A stretch of DNA of 64,000 nucleotides from Mycolicibacterium diernhoferi (GCF_019456655.1 NZ_CP080332.1:5642001-5706000), one strand, 5' to 3'. Counted from the stretch's first letter, positions 1-8,164 are shown. The notes: a model not told the origin generated them from the letters alone. Translations and numbers: made by a program.

Positions 1-390
1 GACCACCATTCGTCGAGCAGTCGTTTCCATGTCGCGGTGGACGCCGCAGTCGGGATCGGAACCGGAATCTCGGCAACCGACCGCGCACGCACCGTTCGCC
101 TGATCAGCGATCCCGCTTGTGGCATAGACGATTTCGTCCGTCCCGGGCACGTGATCCCGGTAGCCGCCGACATGACTCCACCGCATGCACCCGGCACCGC
201 CGAACTGGCACTCGCGCTGGCCCGCCTGGCCGCCGATTCTGTGCCCACCGCGACATACTGCGCACTGACTTCCGAAGGCGATCCCAGCTCGGTGGCCGGG
301 CCCGAGGAGGGCGCTGCGATCGCCCGGCAGAACGGGCTCGCATACGTCCTGCGTGAGGATGTGCTGGCCGCGTTCTACCGGGCGCGGTAG
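1..390 (+). CDS. RibB-like protein (3,4-dihydroxy-2-butanone 4-phosphate synthase family), 5' end outside window
   Basis: The frame is open from base 1, so the N-terminus is missing; 129 codons and a TAG remain. The visible part matches the C-terminal half of RibB, which converts ribulose 5-phosphate to formate and the four-carbon riboflavin precursor: a DAAVGIGTGISATDRA block resembling the family's DAR.GVTTGISAADRA, then an RPGH-(V/I)-PV block. One oddity matters: the family's metal-binding GHTEA segment reads PGTAE here, so the histidine ligand appears to be absent. It ends without a GTP cyclohydrolase II domain, unlike bifunctional RibBA. It may be a divergent paralogue rather than the working enzyme. 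The convergent SDR gene ends 9 bp further on. Confidence 0.7.
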   Translation, partial: DHHSSSSRFHVAVDAAVGIGTGISATDRARTVRLISDPACGIDDFVRPGHVIPVAADMTPPHAPGTAELALALARLAADSVPTATYCALTSEGDPSSVAGPEEGAAIARQNGLAYVLREDVLAAFYRAR

Positions 391-399
391 CGGCGGACC

Positions 400-1260
400 T
401 CAGTCGTTCGGGATCTTGAAGGGGCCCATGGCACCGGCATCGACCACCATGGCGGTGCCGGTGACATAGCGGCTGACATCGGACGCCAGGTACAGCACGG
501 CGTTGCTGATGTCCTCGGGCTGCACGAACGGGATCGGCAGCGCATTCATGCCCTTCAGCGCGGGGATCGAATCCTCCTGCGTGGCATCGGGTTTACCGCC
601 CGAGAAGAGTGTGTTGTAAGCATCGTTGTTGATCATCAGGGTGTCGACGTTGGTCGGGTTCACCGAGTTGACCCGGATCCAGTGCGGGGCGAGCTCGCCG
701 GCCAGGGTGCGCATCAGCCCGTTGGCGCCGTGCTTGGACGCGGCGTAGTGACCGACGTTGAGCTCGGCGACCAGCCCGGAGATCGAACTGATGATGATGA
801 CCGATCCGCCCTGGTTCTGCTCGATCAGATGCGGCACCGTCGCCTTGACGGTCTTCCAGACACCGGTGAGGTTGGTGTCCAGCTGATCCTGGAACTGCTC
901 CTCCGAGATCTCCCACATCGGGGCGATGTCGTTGACCGTCCCGGCATTGGCAACCACGACATCGAGTCGCCCCAGTTCCTTGACACCCTGATCGACAAAG
1001 GTTTTCAGGCCTCCGAGATCGCGGACATCGACCCGCCCGGCAACGATGCGACGACCGGTCTCGCGCACCAACCGCACCGTCTCGTCCAGATCGGCCGGCG
1101 TGGACATCGGATACGGCACGGTATCGATCTGCTTGCAGATGTCGATGGCCAGGATGTCCGCACCCTGTTCGGCCAGCTTGATCGCGTGCGAGCGGCCCTG
1201 CCCGCGGGCGGCGCCGGTGACGAACGCGACCTTTCCGGTCAGGTCCAACGGGTTGCTCAT
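400..1260 (-). CDS. Mycofactocin-type SDR family oxidoreductase
   Basis: This 286-residue protein is a short-chain dehydrogenase/reductase. The Rossmann glycine motif TGAARGQG is at residues 15-22, NAG at 105-107, and the catalytic Ser158/159, Tyr172 and Lys176 are in place. After the second strand it has the longer insert (residues 41-70, with YPMSTPADLDETV) that marks the actinobacterial group whose NAD is tightly bound and re-oxidised through mycofactocin; that cofactor link is family knowledge, not visible here. I chose the ATG at 1260 because AGGAG lies 5-9 nt upstream; an earlier in-frame ATG at 1287 lacks a ribosome site. It is divergent from the second SDR gene and faces a 328-bp intergenic region. 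Confidence 0.85.
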   Translation of the reverse strand: MSNPLDLTGKVAFVTGAARGQGRSHAIKLAEQGADILAIDICKQIDTVPYPMSTPADLDETVRLVRETGRRIVAGRVDVRDLGGLKTFVDQGVKELGRLDVVVANAGTVNDIAPMWEISEEQFQDQLDTNLTGVWKTVKATVPHLIEQNQGGSVIIISSISGLVAELNVGHYAASKHGANGLMRTLAGELAPHWIRVNSVNPTNVDTLMINNDAYNTLFSGGKPDATQEDSIPALKGMNALPIPFVQPEDISNAVLYLASDVSRYVTGTAMVVDAGAMGPFKIPND

Positions 1261-1359
1261 GTCACTCCTACCTGCTTTTTCCCACATTTGTAGGAATTGA
1301 GTGCACGGTACGGATGCGCGCCGCCGCTGTCAATGGCTTCCCGAGAAGTTGCAATCCTG

Positions 1360-1373
1360 CTGTTGGCCAACAG
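1360..1373. promoter_or_regulatory. 14-bp perfect palindrome, candidate operator
   Basis: CTGTTGGCCAACAG is its own reverse complement. It lies about 100 bp upstream of the minus-strand SDR and 215 bp upstream of the plus-strand SDR, a usual place for a dimeric repressor site controlling divergent promoters. No regulator gene is adjacent, so the cognate protein is unknown. The rest of 1261-1588 holds no gene that I can support. Confidence 0.4.
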
Positions 1374-1442
1374 TATTACGTTCATGTGAACCGGCGCCTG
1401 CCGCTTCGGCGCCTCGTTGACACTCGCGCCTATTCGTGGTTA

Positions 1443-1470
1443 TTGTCGGCTGGATCACACTTTCTACATA
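1443..1470 (+). promoter_or_regulatory. Possible sigma-A-type promoter for the SDR-eutH unit
   Basis: TTGTCG at 1443 and TACATA at 1465 are separated by 16 bp, close to a housekeeping -35/-10 pair. Transcription from here would give a leader of about 110 nt. That leader contains a small hairpin, GCCAGC-CATCC-GCTGGC, near 1493. Confidence 0.3.
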
Positions 1471-1588
1471 TGTCCACATTCGGGTCGCGGCGCCAGCCAT
1501 CCGCTGGCAGCATTCCCGGATATCCGAAGCGGGCGGTCACCGACAGACCGTGGCGCACTGGACATCACAGAGATAAGGAACACTCAGC

Positions 1589-2359
<771 letters not shown>

Positions 2360-2410
2360 GCTCTCAGGTTCTTCCGCCACACTACTTCTGATTTGAGAGG
2401 GTGATTCACC

Positions 2411-3655
2411 TTGGAACTCGTTGGACAGATCATCGTATGGATCATGATGGGATTCATGGTGCTCGGCGCGGGCGCCTACATCGTGCGTCCGGAGTCCCCG
2501 CTTGCGGGCGAATTCCGGGACGGCATCTACACCATCGGCCAGATCTTCATCCCGGTGGCCGGCATGATGGGCATCATTCCGCTGCTGGTGCCGATGATCG
2601 ACAAGTTCATCGGCCCCATCTACGAGTGGCTGCATTCAGACCCGGCGATCGCCGTCAGCACCTTCCTGCCCAGCGATCAGGGCGCCTACGCGCTGTCGCT
2701 GGAGGTCACCAACAGCCACGCGGCCTGGATCCTGGCTTTCACCGTCAGCCTGACCGCCGGCGCGGTGATCGCCTTCTCCATCCCGGTCGGTCTGGCCATG
2801 CTGGACAAGAAGGATCACAAGTACATGGCGCTGGGCACCATGTGCGGTCTGCTGGCCATCCCGTTCACCTCGCTGACCATGGCGCTGCTGCTGATGCAGA
2901 GCGGTGTGCTGCTGCGTGAGGGCATCGACACCTCTGGCCCGGGCACCAAGCCGTTCGACCTCTCCTTCGGAGAGGTGCTCCTCAACCTGATTCCGCTGGT
3001 CATCATCATGGTGGCGATGGCCCTGGCACTGAAGTTCTTCACCGACTTCATGGTCAAGGCGTTCCTGGTGTTCGGCAAGGTCATCCTGATCGTCACCACC
3101 GTCTCGATGACGGCCAACGTGGTCGAGTACTTCACCGGCGTGTTCACCATGATCTTCGGTTCATTCCCGCTGGCACCGTTCATCGCCGACGCCGAGGATC
3201 AGTTCCGGGCGCTCGAGGTCGTGGGCTACATCGGCGTCATGCTGGCCGGTGCCTTCCCGATGGTTTACGCGATCCGCACGGGTCTGGCCAAGCCGCTGCA
3301 GGCGGTCGGCGACCGGTTCGGGGTCTCCGAGGCCGGCATGACCGGTTTCCTGGCCGGCGCGACGAACGTCCTCGCGCTGTTCCGGGTGGTGCCCTTGATG
3401 CCGCCGCGGGACCGGGTGCTGACCATCGCCTTCTCGGTGTGTGCGGCCTTCGCCATCGGCGACTACCTGGCATTCACTGCCAACTTCCAGCCGAACATGA
3501 TCGTCCCGATGATCATCGGCAAGCTCGCCGGTGGCGCCATTGCGGTGGCCATCGCGATCTGGCTGGCGGTGCCCTACCTGAAGCGGTTCGAGCAGGAGGA
3601 AGCCGACGAGAACGAGACGGACAAGGACAAGGACGGGGACCCGGTCCTCGCCTGA
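2411..3655 (+). CDS. eutH: EutH-type permease (ethanolamine transporter family)
   Basis: This 414-residue polytopic membrane protein is similar along its length to EutH, the permease that admits ethanolamine, with roughly ten hydrophobic segments. Shared blocks include FSIPVGLAMLDKKDHKYMALG and, near the C-terminus, FAIGDYLAF and PMIIGKLAGG. The last 20 residues are a charged Glu/Asp/Lys tail. It starts at TTG, 10 nt after GAGAGG. EutH normally sits in a eut operon, but no ammonia-lyase (eutBC) or microcompartment gene is near. Its neighbour is an SDR, which suggests that the imported molecule could be an alcohol or amino alcohol. Family assignment is strong; the substrate is inferred. Confidence 0.8.
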   Translation: MELVGQIIVWIMMGFMVLGAGAYIVRPESPLAGEFRDGIYTIGQIFIPVAGMMGIIPLLVPMIDKFIGPIYEWLHSDPAIAVSTFLPSDQGAYALSLEVTNSHAAWILAFTVSLTAGAVIAFSIPVGLAMLDKKDHKYMALGTMCGLLAIPFTSLTMALLLMQSGVLLREGIDTSGPGTKPFDLSFGEVLLNLIPLVIIMVAMALALKFFTDFMVKAFLVFGKVILIVTTVSMTANVVEYFTGVFTMIFGSFPLAPFIADAEDQFRALEVVGYIGVMLAGAFPMVYAIRTGLAKPLQAVGDRFGVSEAGMTGFLAGATNVLALFRVVPLMPPRDRVLTIAFSVCAAFAIGDYLAFTANFQPNMIVPMIIGKLAGGAIAVAIAIWLAVPYLKRFEQEEADENETDKDKDGDPVLA

Positions 3656-3671
3656 CGTCCCATCTGATCAA

Positions 3672-3729
3672 TCTTCGGGTCGGTGCACCCTCTTCCGGAC
3701 ACACCGGAGGAAGTGCACCGACCCGAAGA
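3672..3729. repeat. Long inverted repeat with 17-bp perfect arms; possible terminator after eutH
   Basis: Arms 3672-3688 and 3713-3729 are perfectly complementary (TCTTCGGGTCGGTGCAC and its complement). The 24-nt loop holds a smaller TCCGG/CCGGA stem. It begins 17 bp after the eutH stop codon and could end eutH transcription, although no T-run follows. It overlaps the methyltransferase remnant. Confidence 0.75.
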
Positions 3730-3798
3730 CGTTCAGCCGCCGCGACCCGAGTTCGGCCACCTCGAAGCCGTGGTTTCGCGCCATATCGGCCAATCTCT

Positions 3799-3827
3799 GC
3801 GCCTGCACATCGGCGATGTGCAGGCGC
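3799..3827. repeat. Perfect hairpin, 13-bp arms and 3-nt loop
   Basis: GCGCCTGCACATC (3799-3811) pairs perfectly with GATGTGCAGGCGC (3815-3827) around GGC. It lies inside the methyltransferase remnant, 70 bp from the first long inverted repeat. Confidence 0.75.
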
Positions 3828-3929
3828 CCTTCCGGTTTGAGCACCCGAAACGACTCGGTGAGCGCGGCTTCCCGGGCATCGGGATCGAGGTGGTGCAGCG
3901 TCAACGACGACACCGGATACCTGACCACC

Positions 3930-4022
3930 ATGATGCGTCGCCATACCGGACGCACCGTGCAGCAATGGATTCTTGAGCGACGGATGGCAGAGGCCCGTCG
4001 GTGGCGGCTCAGAACAGCGTGA
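3930..4022 (+). pseudogene. Remnant of an AraC-family DNA-binding domain
   Basis: The plus strand reads about 30 codons, including RHTGRTVQQWILERRMAEAR, the pattern of the second helix-turn-helix of AraC/XylS regulators. Nothing upstream continues the family and the reading soon stops. It abuts the methyltransferase remnant head to head and overlaps the end of the exonuclease gene by 14 bp. Confidence 0.5.
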
Positions 4023-4998
4023 ACTGGTCGCCGTCGCCGGTGGTGTCGACGAACTCTTCGATGTCGGTGCCACCGACCACATGCTCGATCAGCGCCATGA
4101 ACTCGGCATCGCCGACCAGCGGGATACCGTGCTCAACGGCCTGGTATCCCTTGCCCTGGTCGGGCGTGGCCTCGTTGCAGATCACCAGCGAGGTCTGCTG
4201 GTCCACCGTCTCGGCGTAGCCCAGCCCGGCGTGCAGGATCCGCTCAATCACCTCTTCATGGGTGCGTGTCATCTCGGCCGACAACGCCACCCGCATGCCC
4301 TGCACCAGCGGTTGCCCCGGGATGTAGAGGCCCGGGTTCTGGTACTCGCACGGCAGCCGCGCCGCCAGCACCTTCAGCGGCCGCAACTCCTCGTGGGTCA
4401 CCCGGCCGTTGGGCCATACCCGGCGACTGACCGACCGGATCGGCAACCACGACTTGCGCTCGCGGGCCGCGACCAGCGCGGGCTTGAGGATCTGGGTGAG
4501 CACCAGGGCGTCGTCCAGGGCGTCGTGCGGGCGCAGTTGCGTGGCGCCGTAGTGCCGGGCCAGCGTCTCCAGACGCAGGTTCTCCGTGCCCAGGTCCAGC
4601 CTGCGGGCGAGCTCCACCGTGCACATGACGGTGTCGACGGGCAGCTGCGAGTCCACCAGCTCGGCCTCGGCGGCCAGGAACGCGTAATCGAACGCCACAT
4701 TGTGGGCGACCAGCGTCCGCCCGTGCAGGACCTCCATGAGCTGCGGCGCGATATCCCCGAAGGTCGGCTGGCCGTCCAGCATCTCGGCGGTCAGGCCGTG
4801 CACATGCGTGGGGCCCGGATCCACCCCCGGATTGAGCAGGGAGGACACGCTCTGCTCGATGCTGCCGTCGTCACTGACTGCCAGCGCCGCGACACTCACG
4901 ACCCGCGCCTGGCCCGGCCGGAAACCCGTCGTCTCCACATCGACGACGGCCCATCCGGTGCCCGCCTCGGCCGACGGACGGCCCCAGCACTGGCTCAT
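4009..4998 (-). CDS. dnaQ: DnaQ-like 3'-5' exonuclease with C-terminal BRCT domain
   Basis: This 329-residue protein has a DEDDh exonuclease domain (about residues 15-180), with Asp20/Glu22 in VDVETTG, HNVAFDYAFL, and HDALDDA as the last acidic/His motif. A BRCT-like domain follows at about 240-325. It resembles the DNA polymerase III epsilon-type exonuclease Rv3711c, in the same position next to murT. The mycobacterial replicative DnaE1 carries its own proofreading activity, so this protein is more likely a repair or accessory exonuclease. The ATG at 4998 fits the family's length; the frame stays open further upstream but runs antisense to murT. Only about 70 bp separate it from the divergent murT. 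Confidence 0.85.
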   Translation of the reverse strand: MSQCWGRPSAEAGTGWAVVDVETTGFRPGQARVVSVAALAVSDDGSIEQSVSSLLNPGVDPGPTHVHGLTAEMLDGQPTFGDIAPQLMEVLHGRTLVAHNVAFDYAFLAAEAELVDSQLPVDTVMCTVELARRLDLGTENLRLETLARHYGATQLRPHDALDDALVLTQILKPALVAARERKSWLPIRSVSRRVWPNGRVTHEELRPLKVLAARLPCEYQNPGLYIPGQPLVQGMRVALSAEMTRTHEEVIERILHAGLGYAETVDQQTSLVICNEATPDQGKGYQAVEHGIPLVGDAEFMALIEHVVGGTDIEEFVDTTGDGDQFTLF

Positions 4999-5058
4999 AC
5001 CCCGAGGATGGCACGGGGGTCTGACAACACCGAATCGCACCGCCGCGTGTCGGGCACC

Positions 5059-5064
5059 TAATAT
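5059..5064 (+). promoter_or_regulatory. -10 element of murT (leaderless start)
   Basis: TAATAT lies 7 nt upstream of the ATG at 5072, placing the predicted transcription start on the start codon. No ribosome binding site precedes the ATG. Confidence 0.55.
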
Positions 5065-5071
5065 TCGCAGG

Positions 5072-6409
5072 ATGGGCACGACCGGCGGGCAGAAGCGCAG
5101 CGACCCGGGGAACGATCCCGGCGGGCTGGGGGTACCTCCCGCTCGCGGGGGGGAGCGCAGCGACCCGGGGAATGATCCCGGCAACCGAGGGCTGACTCTG
5201 CGAGGTCGCCTTGCGCTGGGTGCCGGCGCGGCCGCACGCTGGGCCTCCCGCGTCACCGGACGTGGCGCCGGCGCGATGATCGGCGGCCTGGTCGCGATGA
5301 CGATCGACAAGTCCGTCCTCGGCCAGCTCGGCTCCGGCCGCCGGACGGTGGTGGTGACCGGCACCAACGGCAAGTCCACCACCACCCGGATGATTGCCGC
5401 GGCGTTGCAGACCCTCGGCCCGGTGGCCAGCAACAGCGAGGGCGCCAATATGGACGCCGGTCTGGTGGCCGCACTGGCCGCAGCCCGCAACGCCGATCTG
5501 GCCGCTCTGGAAGTCGACGAGATGCACGTGCCGCACGTCAGCGACGCGGTGTCACCGTCGGTGATCGTGCTGCTCAACCTGTCCCGCGATCAGCTCGACC
5601 GGGTCGGTGAGATCAATCACATCGAACGCACGCTGCGTGCGGGGCTGGCCCGGCACCCCGGCGCCGTGGTGATCGCCAACTGTGACGACGTGCTGGTGAC
5701 CTCGGCCGCCTACGACTGCCCCAACGTGGTCTGGGTGGCCGCCGGCGGCAGCTGGGCCGGCGATTCGGTGAGCTGCCCGCGATCCGGTGAGATCATCGTC
5801 CGGGACGGGAGTCACTGGTATTCCACCGGAAGCGATTTCAAACGCCCCACTCCCCAGTGGACCTACGACGAGTCCGAGATCCATGGCCCGGAAGGCTTTT
5901 CGGCACCGATGACGCTCGCGCTGCCGGGCGCGGTCAACCGCGGCAACGCCACCCAGGCGGTTGCCGCCGCGGTCGCACTCGGCGCCGACCCGGTCGCGGC
6001 GGTCGCCGCGGTGTCGACCGTCGACGAGGTCGCGGGCCGGTACCGCACCGTCCAGGTCGGCGACCACACCGCCCGGCTGCTGCTGGCCAAGAACCCGGCC
6101 GGCTGGCAGGAAGCACTGTCGATGATCGACAAAGACGCTGCAGGAGTGGTGATTTCGGTCAACGGCCAGGTTCCCGACGGTGAGGATCTGTCCTGGTTGT
6201 GGGATGTGCGATTCGAGCATTTCGAACGGACCCAGGTGGTGGCCGCCGGTGAACGCGGAACCGATCTGGCGGTGCGCCTCGGGTACGCCGGGGTGGAGCA
6301 CACCCTGGTGCACGACACCGTCGCCGCCATCGCCTCCTGCCCGCCGGGCCATGTCGAGGTGATCGCGAACTACACCGCGTTCCTGCAACTGAACAGGCGA
6401 GTCTCGTGA
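5072..6409 (+). CDS. murT: MurT, lipid II isoglutaminyl synthase ligase subunit
   Basis: MurT is the Mur-ligase-like subunit that, with GatD, amidates the D-glutamate of the lipid II stem peptide. This 445-residue protein has the ATP-binding TGTNGKST at 96-103, a central domain with EVDEMHVPHV, and the C-terminal DUF1727 region. From the ATG at 5072 it carries about 40 extra N-terminal residues compared with my recollection of Rv3712 (about 413 aa). These include two copies of RSDPGNDPG exactly 20 residues apart, encoded by a dispersed repeat. The zinc-ribbon insert seen in firmicute MurT is degenerate: no CxxC pair is present. gatD overlaps the stop codon by 4 nt. Confidence 0.88.
   Translation: MGTTGGQKRSDPGNDPGGLGVPPARGGERSDPGNDPGNRGLTLRGRLALGAGAAARWASRVTGRGAGAMIGGLVAMTIDKSVLGQLGSGRRTVVVTGTNGKSTTTRMIAAALQTLGPVASNSEGANMDAGLVAALAAARNADLAALEVDEMHVPHVSDAVSPSVIVLLNLSRDQLDRVGEINHIERTLRAGLARHPGAVVIANCDDVLVTSAAYDCPNVVWVAAGGSWAGDSVSCPRSGEIIVRDGSHWYSTGSDFKRPTPQWTYDESEIHGPEGFSAPMTLALPGAVNRGNATQAVAAAVALGADPVAAVAAVSTVDEVAGRYRTVQVGDHTARLLLAKNPAGWQEALSMIDKDAAGVVISVNGQVPDGEDLSWLWDVRFEHFERTQVVAAGERGTDLAVRLGYAGVEHTLVHDTVAAIASCPPGHVEVIANYTAFLQLNRRVS
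5094..5182. repeat. Two copies of a 29-bp repeat, 60-bp period, inside murT
   Basis: Copies at 5094-5122 and 5154-5182 differ by one base (AGCGCAGCGACCCGGGGAA, then C or T, then GATCCCGGC). Between them lies a G/C-rich palindromic stretch with GGTACC. The insertion is in frame and adds about 35 residues to MurT. A related GAGCGGAGCGACCGGGG stretch lies in the second ligC gene near 36930 and a shorter one near 17735. Confidence 0.75.
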
Positions 6410-7113
6410 CGGTTCGGATCGGGTTGGTACTGCCCGACGTGATGGGCACCTACGGCGACAGCGGCAATGCGGTGGTCTTGCGACAACGGCTGCGGTTGCG
6501 CGGAATCGACGCCGAGATCGTCGAGATCACGCTGTCCGATCCGGTGCCCGACTCCTTGGACATCTACACCCTCGGCGGCGCCGAGGACTATGCGCAGCGG
6601 CTGGCCACCAAGCACCTCATCCGGTACCCCGGCCTGCAGCGTGCGGCCGTGCGCGGCGCACCGGTGCTGGCCATCTGCGCCGCCATCCAGGTGCTCGGCC
6701 ACTGGTACGAGACGTCGGCCGGAGAACGCGTCGACGGTGTCGGCCTGCTCGATGTCACGACCTCACCGCAGGACACCCGCACCATCGGCGAGGTGTCCTC
6801 CAAGCCGCTTTTGGCCGGGCTGTCCCAGCCGCTCACCGGATTCGAGAATCACCGCGGCGGAACGGTTCTCGGCACCGATGCGGCTCCCCTGGGCGCGGTC
6901 ACCAAGGGTGCGGGTAACCGCGCCGGAGACGGCTACGACGGCGCGGTGCAGGGCAGTGTGGTGGCCACCTATCTGCACGGGCCGTGCCTGGCCCGTAACC
7001 CGGAACTGGCCGATCATCTGCTGTCCCAGGTGGTCGGTGACCTACCGCCGCTGGAACTGCCCGAGGTGAACCTGCTGCGCACCGAGCGGTTGGCCGCCCC
7101 GCGGCGGGTCTAG
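6406..7113 (+). CDS. gatD: GatD, lipid II isoglutaminyl synthase glutaminase subunit
   Basis: This 235-residue class I glutamine amidotransferase of the CobQ/CobB-like type supplies ammonia to MurT. The nucleophile is Cys91 in LAICAAIQ; the catalytic His191 is in TYLHGP. Its GTG start overlaps the murT stop (GTGA), which couples synthesis of the two subunits. In older annotation the family is called cobQ2; the pairing with murT makes the peptidoglycan role the better reading. Confidence 0.88.
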   Translation: MTVRIGLVLPDVMGTYGDSGNAVVLRQRLRLRGIDAEIVEITLSDPVPDSLDIYTLGGAEDYAQRLATKHLIRYPGLQRAAVRGAPVLAICAAIQVLGHWYETSAGERVDGVGLLDVTTSPQDTRTIGEVSSKPLLAGLSQPLTGFENHRGGTVLGTDAAPLGAVTKGAGNRAGDGYDGAVQGSVVATYLHGPCLARNPELADHLLSQVVGDLPPLELPEVNLLRTERLAAPRRV

Positions 7114-7148
7114 GGTCGGCACACCCAGGCCCTTTCCCGCCGCGACCC

Positions 7149-8060
7149 CTACGCCACTTCCCGCCCAAACGAACAAATGGGCAGGAAAGTACGAGAGTCC
7201 CACACCTTTTCGTCAATCTCGGTGCCGCCGCGGCGGCCAAAGGCCTCCCCGACGCGTTCCAGGATCTCCGACTTCGTATCCTCCGCGATGACCCGAATCA
7301 CCTCGTAGCCACGCTGATGAATTTTCGGCAACCGTTTGTGGTCCGTGACGTACTGCGGTCGAGAAGTCCGATGCTGATCGCCGTCATACTCGACGCCCAG
7401 CCCGATCTCCCGCCACCCCATGTCCAGATAGGCGAACACCCGGCCGTACTCGTCGAACACCGGGATCTGCGTCTCGGGTATCGGAAACCCGTTGTCTATC
7501 AACAATAGTCGCAACCAGCTCTCCTTCAGCGATGCCGCCCCGGGGTCGACCAGCGGAAGGAGTTCGCGCAGTTGCCGCACGCCCCGCACGGGTCCGTAGC
7601 GCTGCATCAGCGTGGTCACTTCGGCACGGTCGAACGGGGCAGCGCGCATCAGCGCATCGAGGCGGCCGATCGCCTTGGACCGCGTTTGATAGCGGCCCAG
7701 ATCGAATGCAGTACGCGCCAGGGTGGTCACCGGGATCCCGTCGATCAGCGTCGTCTCGTCCGGGCCGATCCGGTCCATCCGCACCATCAGACCGGGCTGG
7801 CGCCGGCGCTGGGCGGTGAGGATCTCGATCGGTTCGGTGTCGTCGACCCAGTCGGCCCCATGCAGCGCGGACGCCGCGACTCCGGTGATCACCCCGGTGC
7901 GCCCGGAGGTCAGCCAGGCCGCCCGCGCCCGGTCGGACAGCGTCGGGATCGCGTTCTTCGGTGCCCATACGCCACGGAACAGCGGGCGGTACCAACGGCG
8001 CAAATCTTGGCGGGGCATCCCCTCTCCAAGGGCTTCTCTGCCCAGAAATATTTCGGTCAT
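7149..8060 (-). CDS. DUF559 / Vsr-fold endonuclease-domain protein
   Basis: This is a 303-residue protein of a family multiplied in mycobacteria. Its N-terminal half resembles AbiEi-like winged-helix proteins (PLFRGVWAPKNA; DGIPVTTLARTAFDL). The C-terminal half (about 175-270) is a DUF559 domain: LKESWLRLLL, YLDMGW (Asp213), GVEYDGDQH (Glu224, Asp226) and a conserved GYEVIRV, fitting a very-short-patch-repair-like nuclease fold. Its substrate is unknown. The gene is framed by imperfect 61-bp inverted repeats; the left one encodes its last 20 residues. Start choice is uncertain: 8060 has no ribosome site, while 8018 has GGAG 5 nt upstream. I recall a hypothetical gene (Rv3714c) at this locus in M. 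tuberculosis. Confidence 0.7.
   Translation of the reverse strand: MTEIFLGREALGEGMPRQDLRRWYRPLFRGVWAPKNAIPTLSDRARAAWLTSGRTGVITGVAASALHGADWVDDTEPIEILTAQRRRQPGLMVRMDRIGPDETTLIDGIPVTTLARTAFDLGRYQTRSKAIGRLDALMRAAPFDRAEVTTLMQRYGPVRGVRQLRELLPLVDPGAASLKESWLRLLLIDNGFPIPETQIPVFDEYGRVFAYLDMGWREIGLGVEYDGDQHRTSRPQYVTDHKRLPKIHQRGYEVIRVIAEDTKSEILERVGEAFGRRGGTEIDEKVWDSRTFLPICSFGREVA
7158..7218 (+). repeat. Left inverted repeat of the DUF559 unit
   Basis: This 61-bp segment is about 80 percent identical to the reverse complement of 8100-8160. It contains its own hairpin, with TTCC/GGAA and GCCCA/TGGGC arms around AACGAACAA. It overlaps the 3' end of the DUF559 gene. Confidence 0.75.
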
Positions 8061-8099
8061 GTCGGCATGCTCGTCCGCAGGTCCGACAGGCCGTGTCCA

Positions 8100-8160
8100 G
8101 GTTGACGAAATGGTGGGATCTACTCACACTTTCCCGCCCGTTTGTTCGTTTGGGCGAGAA
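8100..8160 (-). repeat. Right inverted repeat of the DUF559 unit
   Basis: This copy lies between the 5' end of the DUF559 gene and the recR stop codon. On the plus strand it would translate to a peptide like the protein's own C-terminus (FPPVCSFGRE against FLPICSFGRE). TTTCCCGCCC and GGGCGAGAAA form a hairpin around GTTTGTTCGTTT. Confidence 0.75.
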
Positions 8161-8164
8161 AAAC

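Larger units (their letters stand above)
3668..3930 (-). pseudogene. C-terminal remnant of a class I SAM-dependent methyltransferase
   Basis: The minus strand encodes about 87 residues matching only the last third of a class I methyltransferase: SSLTLHHLD, then a RVLKPEGRLHIADV strand-turn. The SAM-binding N-terminal half is absent. The homology stops abruptly at about 3930, where an AraC-like fragment begins on the opposite strand. I read it as a broken gene left by a deletion. The fragment contains two perfect long hairpins, described separately. Confidence 0.6.

Noticed and set aside
4700..5071. N-terminal extension of murT to 4700
   Set aside because: The extension lies antisense to the dnaQ-like gene and has no MurT homology. 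The TAATAT element supports a start at 5072.
7158..8160. Reading the DUF559 flanking repeats as two ordinary terminators
   Set aside because: Each copy can form a hairpin, but the similarity extends over 61 bp, well beyond the stems, and one copy lies upstream of the gene start. A shared origin as paired repeats fits better.
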